NCBI GenBank assembly: GCA_937948985.1 | Contig: CALFAK010000177.1 | Location: forward strand, 1-38,507 | Origin: an uncultured Neomegalonema sp. | GTDB taxonomy: Bacteria > Pseudomonadota > Alphaproteobacteria > Rhodobacterales > Rhodobacteraceae | Direction of reading: 5' to 3' | DNA: 38,507 bases | In this document: positions 8,739 to 16,321 of the stretch, piece by piece | Numbering within the stretch: the first letter of the stretch is position 1 | Layout: each line of letters opens with the position of its first letter | Translations under genes and position numbers: made by a program | Notes under the pieces: model-generated | What the model saw: only the letters and a program-made list of their open reading frames with translations | What the model was told of the DNA's origin: nothing | Database searches by the model: none

Positions 8739-9947
8739 ATGCCAAATTTTGATCGCTCACCTGATGCCAACGATGGCTATTTCAAAAACCTGACGCTAAA
8801 CGCAAGTCACCGATACGATCGCGCCGTTGAGGCGCTTGCCGGATCTGATCAAACTCAAATCGCACATCTTGATAGTGGGGTTGCACCCCACCCCGCATTA
8901 AATTGGCATGATTGGAATGACCCGGCGCCAAATAATATTCTGCTCCATACAGGCCGGAATTTCTTTGATCCGGGCGGTGAGTTTGGTGCCTTGCCCGTGT
9001 CACCTCTGACGCGCAGTCCGTCGATGTTATCAGGTTTTCTGGAATATCCTGCGCATGGTGTGAAAACACTTTCGGTAATCCTTTCTGACCGCCCCGGTAG
9101 CTTGGTTGGTATCGCTAGAGGAGTAACGGTTGTACCTTATCGTATCGCGAACGGCCCGCTTTTCAGGGATAGCGGCTTAAACAGCAGACGGGATGCGGCG
9201 CACTTTAATGAACAACAATCCGTTCATGCGCTTGCAAAAGCAATCTCCCACGCAACTTTATTGCCGAATGTAAAAGTAATGAGCATCAGTATGGGAAATC
9301 CGGGTTGGCTGGGTATTCTTGAAGAAGCCAGGAGAGCCGTAGGCGGGCGCGCCGGATTCGGACAAGTGGTCGCAAAAAGTGTGGATGCGGCATACGAAGC
9401 GGGGAAAATAATCGTCTGTGCAGCCGGACAAGTTAATGACAGTGTTGTTTATCCTGCCGCTTACGCAAGAACGATCACAGCAGGTGGCTTCAATCGAACG
9501 GGACAAACCTATGATCACTATCCGGTATGGGGTTACTCCAACAGCAATGAAGTTGACGTTTGGGCGCAGGCTGAGCGGATCAACCGTGGTAGTTATCGTT
9601 TAAACGGACGTGCTTCTGAGCCGATTCACGCGAATGAAGCATCTGGTTCGGAGCGCTTTGCGTCTGGCACGTCATATGCCGCGCCGCAGGTAGCATCTGC
9701 CGCCGCGCTTTGGGTTCATAAATATGCATCCGATCTTGAAGCGATGTTTGGAAATGAACAGTGGAAAATCGTCGAGGCTTTTCGGACAGCTTTGCGTGAG
9801 GGGGCGGAGACCGTAACTCTTCGCAGGAGAAGTAAATCCGATCTTCGTGCACGCAAACTCGACATTGACGGGTTGCTCAAAATCGAGCCATCGGCTGTGT
9901 CGCAGTCCCAGAAGAAAGTTGCGTCAACTGAGCGTGGCTTTTGGTAA
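8739..9947 (+). CDS. S8 family (subtilisin-like) serine peptidase with atypical oxyanion motif
   Basis: A 402-residue subtilase. Asp45 lies in IAHLDSGV, the histidine in 'YPAHGVKTLS' (His106) and the serine in FASGTSYAAPQVAS (Ser312), so the catalytic triad is complete. In the usual AAGN motif that supplies the oxyanion-hole asparagine, this protein has CAAGQVND, putting Gln231 at that place. There is no signal peptide or propeptide, so it appears to act in the cytoplasm, unlike secreted subtilisins. Base usage looks more AT-rich than the flanking ligase and rlmJ genes, which suggests transfer. The neighbours do not point to a pathway. It could be a housekeeping protease of a divergent subtilase clade or part of an accessory or defence module; nothing here decides. 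Confidence 0.85.
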   Translation: MPNFDRSPDANDGYFKNLTLNASHRYDRAVEALAGSDQTQIAHLDSGVAPHPALNWHDWNDPAPNNILLHTGRNFFDPGGEFGALPVSPLTRSPSMLSGFLEYPAHGVKTLSVILSDRPGSLVGIARGVTVVPYRIANGPLFRDSGLNSRRDAAHFNEQQSVHALAKAISHATLLPNVKVMSISMGNPGWLGILEEARRAVGGRAGFGQVVAKSVDAAYEAGKIIVCAAGQVNDSVVYPAAYARTITAGGFNRTGQTYDHYPVWGYSNSNEVDVWAQAERINRGSYRLNGRASEPIHANEASGSERFASGTSYAAPQVASAAALWVHKYASDLEAMFGNEQWKIVEAFRTALREGAETVTLRRRSKSDLRARKLDIDGLLKIEPSAVSQSQKKVASTERGFW

Positions 9948-9968
9948 GTTTCTTCGCCATAAGGGCAT

Positions 9969-10706
9969 ATGCTGTCTTATCAACACGGATACCATGCGGG
10001 TGGTCCCGCCGACATCCACAAGCATTTTGCGCTGGCGGGGGTTTTGTCGCTGCTGACCCGCAAACCGCGACCCATAACGTATATGGAAAGTCACGCGGGT
10101 CGAGGGGTGTATAACCTTGGCGGTGAGCAGGCCCGGAAAACTGGGGAATGGAAGGCGGGAATCGGCAAGGCGGAGCGCCGGGATCATCCGTTCTGGACCG
10201 CGATTGACGCCACCCGCGCCCGCTATGGCGCGACCGCTTATCCCGGCTCTCCGGCTGTGGCGCGGGCGTTATTGCGGCCGCAGGACCGTATGGTTCTGAT
10301 GGAACTGCACCCGACCGAAAACGCTGAATTGCGAGAGGCTATGGCGGGGGAGGTGGTCGAGATTCACAAGCGCGATGGCTGTGAGGGGTTGCTTGCGCTG
10401 TCACCCCCCGACCCGAGACGCGGTTTGGTGTTGATCGATCCCAGCTATGAACGCAAGGACGATTATGATGAGATTGGTGACTTCGCGGTAAAGCTGGCGC
10501 AAAAATGGCCGCAAGCGGCGATTATGATCTGGTATCCGATCCTGAAGGCCGCACGGCATGAGCGTTTGGCGCGGGCGCTGTCCTCCGCTTCACCGCTGCG
10601 TCATGAGGTCCGATTCCCACCACATGGGGGGCGTGAAGGCGGTATGACCGGGTCCGGCCTACTGATACTGAACGCGCCGTTCGGCAGTGAAAAGGTAATG
10701 GCGTGA
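9969..10706 (+). CDS. rlmJ: 23S rRNA (adenine(2030)-N6)-methyltransferase RlmJ
   Basis: A 245-residue SAM-dependent methyltransferase that modifies A2030 of 23S rRNA in E. coli. The characteristic N terminus LSYQHGYHAGGPADIHKH, the SAM-site 'MESHAGRG' near residue 40, the catalytic DPSYE motif (DPPY type, around residue 159) and 'MIWYPI' identify it clearly. The length matches the family. The start at 9969 is 22 bases after the S8 peptidase stop, with only a weak ribosome binding site. Its TGA overlaps the GTG start of the following broken acetyltransferase gene, so the two were probably translationally coupled. Confidence 0.93.
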   Translation: MLSYQHGYHAGGPADIHKHFALAGVLSLLTRKPRPITYMESHAGRGVYNLGGEQARKTGEWKAGIGKAERRDHPFWTAIDATRARYGATAYPGSPAVARALLRPQDRMVLMELHPTENAELREAMAGEVVEIHKRDGCEGLLALSPPDPRRGLVLIDPSYERKDDYDEIGDFAVKLAQKWPQAAIMIWYPILKAARHERLARALSSASPLRHEVRFPPHGGREGGMTGSGLLILNAPFGSEKVMA

Positions 10707-11179
10707 CAGGAAAGGTGACCTGCACGTATCGCCCCGCTAAACCTGCTGACGCCGCGTATGCGCCGGAATTTTCCGCGATTGGGGCGCGGAAACACCTTGG
10801 ATGGTCACGATCTATGATCTTGAGCCACTGACCCGTTTTTGGGCTGGAGAGTTCACAACCGACCCGGCTTGGGTAGTGGAAACGGGCGGGAGTATCGTCG
10901 GTTTCTGCGCCCGGCATGATGACAATATCAGCGTCCTGTACATCGCCCCTGCCGCGCGGAATGCCGGATTCGGAAAAGGCGCTGCTGGATTTGGCAAAGG
11001 CAGATCGCGATTGGATTACTGTCTGGGCATACGAAAAGAATGAACACGCACGGCGTTTCTATCGCCGCGAGGGTCTGGTCGAAATCTGCCGGGAAATGGA
11101 AGTTTTCGACGATGGCTCACGCCTGATGGACGTGGAGCATCGTTGGACCAGGCCAGTTCATTCACTCTCTGAGAAATGA
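10703..11179 (+). pseudogene. GNAT-family N-acetyltransferase gene broken by two opposite frameshifts
   Basis: The gene starts at a GTG overlapping the rlmJ stop (GTGA). The first frame reads TYRPAKPADAAYAPEFSAIG, typical of a GNAT N terminus, up to 'KHLGW' near 10801. The protein then continues in the -1 frame as VTIYDLEPLTRFWAGEF, VVETGGSIVGFC and LYIAPAARNAGFGK. At about 10975 it returns to the first frame as ALLDLAKADRDWITVWAYEK and RRFYRREGLVEI. A base appears to be missing near 10802 and an extra G present in the GGAAAAGGCG run near 10975. A reading with both corrected gives an ordinary acetyltransferase of about 158 residues with the acetyl-CoA loop 'ARNAGFGKALL'. Sequencing error is possible. 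The substrate is unknown. Confidence 0.75.
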
Positions 11180-11262
11180 AAAAAAACAAAAATATTCATT
11201 TTTCAGTTGTCAGCGGAGAAAAATTGTCTACCGTCTGAGTCAAATCAAAGGCGGGGGCCGCA

Positions 11263-14200
11263 ATGACTCACGAAAATACACACGCATCAACGACGGTCGG
11301 ATTGGCGGGGTGGATTGTCAAAACCCGCTGGCTGTGGATCGTGTTGGGCCTCGCACTGACAATGGCCGTCGGGTATGGCGGCCAGTTTATCCACTTTAAC
11401 CCCGACGCGCGGGTGTTCTTCGCCGAGGAAAATCCGGATCGCGTGGCGCTGGACCGGTTCGAGGCTGAGTTTGCGAAAGATGATAACCTCATCGTTGTAA
11501 TCACCCCGCGCGAGGGGAAGGTTTTCGAGCCTGATGTTTTGCAAGCGATTGGTGAACTGACCGAGAAAGCATGGCTGCTGCCCTATGTGCGCAGCGTCAA
11601 TTCGCTGACGAATTTCCAACACACCTATGCCATCGATGACGATATGATCGTCCGCGATCTGGCCCCTGATCCCGCCGCGATCACAGTTGAGGAAGCCAAG
11701 GCCGCCGAGGAAATCGCGCTCTCACGGCCCGAACTGGTGCATACGCTGATCGACCCGACGGGCAAATACAGCGCGACGCAAGTGATGTTCCGCTTGCCGG
11801 GCGTCGATCCGGCGAACGAAGTGCCCGACATCGTTGCCGAAACCCAAGCGCTTGCCGCTGATCTGCGGGCCGCGAATCCGGGTTTGGAGGTACGCCTGAC
11901 CGGATCGGTCATGATCAACAACCAATTCGCGCTGTCGGGTCAAGAAGACGGCAAAACACTGACACCGTTGATGTTTTTGGCGATTCTGCTGATTGTTTTT
12001 CTGGCGTTCCGTTCGTTCTTTGGCGTGCTGATGACGGTTGCGGTGATTGCGATGTCTGCGATTATCGGCATGGGTGCGCTGGGCTGGTCCGGTGTGGCGC
12101 TCAACTCTGTGACTGTACTGGCACCGCTGATCATCATGACGCTGGCCGTCGCGAGTGTGGTGCACATGCTGGCGAGTGTGCGGCAAACGATGGTTGAAAC
12201 ACCGGACCGTAAGGAATGGGCGCGGGTGGCACTGGCTGAACATGGCGGCGAGATTGCCGTGGCCTGCCTGACGACTGCCATCGGGTTTCTCGCCCTGAAT
12301 TTCTCGATTTCGCCACCCTTCCGAGAGTTAGGCAATGTTGTTGCTATTGGCATATTGGGTGCGCTTTTCTTAACGCTCACTTTCCTGCCCGCACTGATTT
12401 CCCTGTTGCCGATGAAGCGCCACACGACGCCTGCGACGACGGATAAATTCATGCGCCCCATCGCGGAATTCGTCATCAGTTGGCGCAAGACGCTGTTGTG
12501 GGTGATGAGTTTCTTTGTCATTGCGATGGCGTCGGGTATCCCGAAGCTGGCGCTGGAAGACGATTTCATCCGGTATTTCGATGAGCGGTACGAGTTCCGG
12601 CGCGATTCCGATTATTTCGAGAAAAACCTCGGCGGGATGAATATCCTCGAATACGCGCTGCCTGCGGGGCGGTCGGACGGGATCAATGACCCTGAATATC
12701 TCACATCCGTGAAAGACTTCACGGAGTGGCTGCGCGCGCAGCCTGAGGTGACGCATGTGCGATCAATGACGGATACGATCCAGCGGCTGAACATGAACAT
12801 GCACGGCGATGATCCGGCTTACATGCGGTTGCCGGATGACGAGCAATCGGCGGCGCAGTTCCTGTTTCTCTATGAGCTGTCGTTGGGTTACGGCATGGAC
12901 CTGACCGATCAGATCAATGTGGACCGCTCGGCCCTGCGCATATCGGCCTCGATGGCGGAGGCGACGACCAAGCAAATGCTGGCGCTGGATGCCAAGGCAC
13001 AGGATTGGCTGGCGGCGAATGCGCCCGCGATTGCGATTGCGCCGACGGGGATGAGCCAGGTTTTCAACCTGATCGCCTACCGCGATGTGCGGGCGATGCT
13101 GACGGGCACAGTGCTGGCGCTGGTGGCGATTTCCTTCCTGATGCTTCTGATCCTGCGCGATGTGAAGCTGGGGCTGCTGAGCCTGATCCCGAACCTGATC
13201 CCCGCCGCGATGGCATTCGGGATTTGGGGCTACACGGTGGGCGCGGTCACGCTGGCGATTGCGGTGGTGATCGCGATGACGCTGGGGATTGTGGTCGATG
13301 ACACGGTCCATTTCCTGTCTAAATACAAGGAAGGGAAGACGCAGGGCAAATCGCCTGAAGATGCCGTGCGTCACGCCTTCGATAAGGTGGGTATGGCCCT
13401 GTTCGTGACCACTTTCGGCCTCGTTGCGGGGTTCGTGATCCTGTCCACATCGGGCTTCGCGGTGAATGGCGATATGGCCAAACTGACCGCTTTGACGATT
13501 TCTCTGGCGCTGTTTGCGGATTTCCTTCTGCTGCCCGCGCTGCTGATAACTCTTGATAAAAGGAAACAGACGATGAGCATGGGTAAAGTTGCGACGGGTG
13601 CGGCGACGCTGGCACTGGCAATCGGTCTGGGTGGCGCGATGCTGCCATTATCGGCACAGGCGCAATCCGCTGAGGAAAAGGGTCTGGCCATTGCGTTAGA
13701 GGCGGAGCGCCGCGATCTGGGTTGGGGGGATTTCACGTCCGATGGCGAGATGATCCTGCGCGATTCGCGCGGGACGGAAAACCGTCGTGTCTGGCGCGGG
13801 ATGAACCTTGAGCGGGATTCGGCCAATGGCGATGGCGACTGGTCGATCATCGTGTTCTCTGCCCCGCGTGATATTGACGGCACGGCGACGATGACGCACT
13901 CGAAGATCGAACCCGCCGATGATGACCAATGGCTCTACCTGCCTGCGATCAAGCGTGTGAAGCGGATCTCTTCGTCGAACCGCACAGGCAAGTTCGTGGG
14001 GTCGGAGTTCTCTTTCGAGGATCTCGGCTCTCAGGAAGTGGCGGATAACAGCTATAAGTGGCTGCGCGATGAAACCTGTCCGGGTCAGCCGTCGCTGACT
14101 TGCCACGTGGTTGAAAGCTATCCGAAAAACGCGCGTTCCGGCTATTCCAAACGCATCGGCTGGACGGATACACAGGAATTCCGCCAGCAAAAAGTGGATT

Positions 14201-14409
14201 TTTACAACCGTCGAGGTGATCTGGAAAAGACGCTGGTGGCGAGCGGGTATCAGCAATACCTGGGTAAATACTGGCGTCCCGCGCTGTTGCGGATGGAAAA
14301 TAAGCAGACGGGTAAATCGACAGATCTGTCGTTCACCAACTATCAGTTTGGCACAGGTCTGAGCGATGGCGACTTCAACGCCCAGCGCCTGCCCCGTTTG
14401 TCGCGGTGA
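11263..14409 (+). CDS. RND/MMPL-family permease fused to a periplasmic LolA-like (outer membrane lipoprotein-sorting) domain
   Basis: One 1048-residue frame joins two proteins. Residues 1 to about 765 are an MMPL/RND permease with two halves, each with one leading and a cluster of five membrane helices around a large periplasmic loop; GIVVDDTVHFLSKYKEG is the hallmark motif in the second half. Residues 771-1048 begin with Met-Ser-Met, a signal-peptide-like helix ending LSAQAQ-SAEE, then a LolA-like beta domain (WRGMNLERDS, 'DDQWLYLPAIKRVKRISSSN', 'DLGSQEV'). In relatives these are usually separate adjacent genes. Such pairs are thought to move lipids or lipoproteins outward. The internal ATG at 13573 still has an AGGAAA six bases upstream, so the second part may also be made alone. 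The next gene overlaps by GTGA and encodes a predicted outer-membrane protein, which suggests a three-part envelope export system. Confidence 0.88.
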   Translation: MTHENTHASTTVGLAGWIVKTRWLWIVLGLALTMAVGYGGQFIHFNPDARVFFAEENPDRVALDRFEAEFAKDDNLIVVITPREGKVFEPDVLQAIGELTEKAWLLPYVRSVNSLTNFQHTYAIDDDMIVRDLAPDPAAITVEEAKAAEEIALSRPELVHTLIDPTGKYSATQVMFRLPGVDPANEVPDIVAETQALAADLRAANPGLEVRLTGSVMINNQFALSGQEDGKTLTPLMFLAILLIVFLAFRSFFGVLMTVAVIAMSAIIGMGALGWSGVALNSVTVLAPLIIMTLAVASVVHMLASVRQTMVETPDRKEWARVALAEHGGEIAVACLTTAIGFLALNFSISPPFRELGNVVAIGILGALFLTLTFLPALISLLPMKRHTTPATTDKFMRPIAEFVISWRKTLLWVMSFFVIAMASGIPKLALEDDFIRYFDERYEFRRDSDYFEKNLGGMNILEYALPAGRSDGINDPEYLTSVKDFTEWLRAQPEVTHVRSMTDTIQRLNMNMHGDDPAYMRLPDDEQSAAQFLFLYELSLGYGMDLTDQINVDRSALRISASMAEATTKQMLALDAKAQDWLAANAPAIAIAPTGMSQVFNLIAYRDVRAMLTGTVLALVAISFLMLLILRDVKLGLLSLIPNLIPAAMAFGIWGYTVGAVTLAIAVVIAMTLGIVVDDTVHFLSKYKEGKTQGKSPEDAVRHAFDKVGMALFVTTFGLVAGFVILSTSGFAVNGDMAKLTALTISLALFADFLLLPALLITLDKRKQTMSMGKVATGAATLALAIGLGGAMLPLSAQAQSAEEKGLAIALEAERRDLGWGDFTSDGEMILRDSRGTENRRVWRGMNLERDSANGDGDWSIIVFSAPRDIDGTATMTHSKIEPADDDQWLYLPAIKRVKRISSSNRTGKFVGSEFSFEDLGSQEVADNSYKWLRDETCPGQPSLTCHVVESYPKNARSGYSKRIGWTDTQEFRQQKVDFYNRRGDLEKTLVASGYQQYLGKYWRPALLRMENKQTGKSTDLSFTNYQFGTGLSDGDFNAQRLPRLSR
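13561..13575 (+). promoter_or_regulatory. Internal ribosome binding site and ATG at the RND/LolA junction
   Basis: AGGAAA (13561-13566) precedes an in-frame ATG (13573-13575), exactly where a signal-peptide-like segment begins. The site looks like the start of a formerly or still independent gene whose upstream stop codon is missing. Confidence 0.5.
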
Positions 14410-15659
14410 ACGGGATGAGAAAAGCCCTCACCGCTGCCCTGTGTGCGATGACCTTTCCCGCCCTTGCGGGGGAGGAGATACTCGGCGCTGATTTCGCTGA
14501 ACTACGTGGCGAAGGGTCCGTTGAGTTGACGCTGTTCCCGGAAGACCCGCTGTTTGCGGGGCAGGAGGACCAACAGGTTTCCTTTGCGATCAAGCCTATG
14601 GGCACGCTGGAATGGAACGAAGTCGGGGCACTGGGCGGTGCCGATGTTATCGGCACAATCACACCGTTTCTGCGCATCGACACGCAGGATCGGGAACGCA
14701 CGCATTTCGACTTCCGCGAGGCGAAACTCGACCTGCGCTTCGGTAAAACCGATGTCACAATCGGCGCGGATACCGTGTTTTGGGGCAAGACAGAGTCCGA
14801 TCAGATCGTCGATATCGTCAATCAGACCGACGGTGTCGAGGGTACGGATGGCGAGGATAAGCTGGGTCAGCCTATGGTGGCCGTGCGCCGCTTGGTCGAT
14901 TGGGGTGATTTCAGCGGCCAGATCAGCGGATTCTACTTCCCCTATTTCCGCGAACGCACATTCCTGGGCACCGAAAGCCGCTTGCGCAGCGGGATTGTCG
15001 TCGATGGCGATGATGCGCGCTATGAGACGGGCGCCGAAGAATGGACACCAAGTTTCGCGGCGCGCCTTGCCGGATTCTACGGTGATATCGACGCTGGCGT
15101 GCACGTATTTCACGGCCTCAGCCGCGATCCCGCGTTTCGTCTGACCCCCGGCTTCACGTTGCGCCCTGTCTATGGCGAGATCACGCAGGTCGGACTTGAT
15201 GGCCAGTATACCAGCAACGCGACGTTGTGGAAACTGGAGGCGATCGGGCGCTTTGACCAACGTGATGCCGCCTTCGAGAAAAACGACTATGTCGCGGCCA
15301 TCGCTGGGGTCGAGCACACGCTTTACGGCATCGCGGGGACCAATGCAGATCTCGGCCTGATCGCTGAATACGCCTACGACAGCCGCGATGAGACCGCGCT
15401 GACATTTTTGGAGCATGACGCCGTAATCGGCGCGCGGCTTGCACTGAATGATGCGCAAGACACATCGGCCCTATTCACCGCCGCCATCGATACGGACACC
15501 GCCGAAACGGTGTTGCGGTTGGAAGCGGAAAGACGGATCGGGGAATCGTTCAAACTGGAATTGACAGGATTGGCTTTCGTGAACACCGACAACCGCTCAC
15601 CCCTTGACGATTTGCGCGATGACAGTTCGTTGCGCATCACATTCTCGGCGTTCTGGTGA
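14406..15659 (+). CDS. Predicted outer-membrane beta-barrel protein, DUF1302-like
   Basis: A 417-residue exported protein. A signal peptide (MRKALTAALCAMTFPALAG, cleaved before EEI) is followed by many alternating polar/hydrophobic strands. The features 'KLDLRFGKTDVTIGADTVFWGKTESDQIVDIVNQTDG' and a final SLRITFSAFW with C-terminal aromatic residue fit a barrel inserted by BAM. The pattern 'VFWGKTES..IVDIVNQ' recalls DUF1302-type porins that partner RND/MMPL exporters; this family call is by eye. The GTG at 14406 overlaps the preceding stop (GTGA), and an ATG at 14415 is an alternative. It is probably the outer-membrane partner of the permease/LolA fusion. Confidence 0.75.
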   Translation: MNGMRKALTAALCAMTFPALAGEEILGADFAELRGEGSVELTLFPEDPLFAGQEDQQVSFAIKPMGTLEWNEVGALGGADVIGTITPFLRIDTQDRERTHFDFREAKLDLRFGKTDVTIGADTVFWGKTESDQIVDIVNQTDGVEGTDGEDKLGQPMVAVRRLVDWGDFSGQISGFYFPYFRERTFLGTESRLRSGIVVDGDDARYETGAEEWTPSFAARLAGFYGDIDAGVHVFHGLSRDPAFRLTPGFTLRPVYGEITQVGLDGQYTSNATLWKLEAIGRFDQRDAAFEKNDYVAAIAGVEHTLYGIAGTNADLGLIAEYAYDSRDETALTFLEHDAVIGARLALNDAQDTSALFTAAIDTDTAETVLRLEAERRIGESFKLELTGLAFVNTDNRSPLDDLRDDSSLRITFSAFW

Positions 15660-16261
15660 GCGGCTCCAAGTCGGATATCGAGGACGGCTCGCCGGAATGC
15701 CAGATCATGGAACACGCGACTGCGCTGTTCTGTGAGTTTGGCTATGGCAAAACCAATATTGGTGACATCGCCAAGCGTGTCGGCATGTCGTCGGGCAATC
15801 TTTATCGCTATTTCCGCAACAAACAGGCGATCGGCGAGGAGGTTGTGCGCTGGTATCTGTCCCAAAGCGAATTGGCGATGCAGATGGCCGTCGACAGGCC
15901 CGGCCTTGATCATGAGCAAAAGCTGCGGGCGGTATTCCACATCGGTATCGGCGGATTGATCCAGGAACTGCGCAAGAACCCACGCCTTGTTGAACTGGCT
16001 GAAATGATTTGCGAGAGCAACAGCGGCATCTTGCCTGTGCATCTGGAATGGAAGGTCGGGCTGTTTGAACGCTTGCTGCGCGAGGGTGCGGAATCCGGCG
16101 CTTGGCATATTGCCGACCCCGCCGCCGCCGCCGAAACCCTGCTGGACGCAACCCGCGCCTTCTGGATGCCTTTTGCGCTGGCGCAGCTTGATCTTGAGCG
16201 CGTCCCCGCGCGGGTGGATGCGGTTCTGGATGCTGTCTTTGCCGGATATCGGGTCCGCTAA
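15656..16261 (+). CDS. TetR/AcrR-family transcriptional regulator
   Basis: A 201-residue regulator. The N-terminal DNA-binding domain is clear: 'ATALFCEFGYGKTNIGDIAKRVGMSSGNLYRYFRNKQAIGEEVV' (residues 21-64) with the helix-turn-helix and the YRYFxNK signature. The C-terminal half is the variable ligand/dimer domain. It starts with a GTG overlapping the stop of the barrel gene (GTGA), so it is the last gene of the export operon and probably its local repressor, released by a lipid-like or toxic ligand. A likely target is the AT-rich region at 11180-11262 before the permease gene. That region contains a TTTTTC-N13-GAAAAA dyad, which is weak evidence for an operator. Confidence 0.9.
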   Translation: MSGSKSDIEDGSPECQIMEHATALFCEFGYGKTNIGDIAKRVGMSSGNLYRYFRNKQAIGEEVVRWYLSQSELAMQMAVDRPGLDHEQKLRAVFHIGIGGLIQELRKNPRLVELAEMICESNSGILPVHLEWKVGLFERLLREGAESGAWHIADPAAAAETLLDATRAFWMPFALAQLDLERVPARVDAVLDAVFAGYRVR

Positions 16262-16321
16262 ACCCTTTGCCTTGCCGCCGTACAGCGTTAGAAAGCCGCA
16301 TTCACGTAAGGAGTGCGGGCT

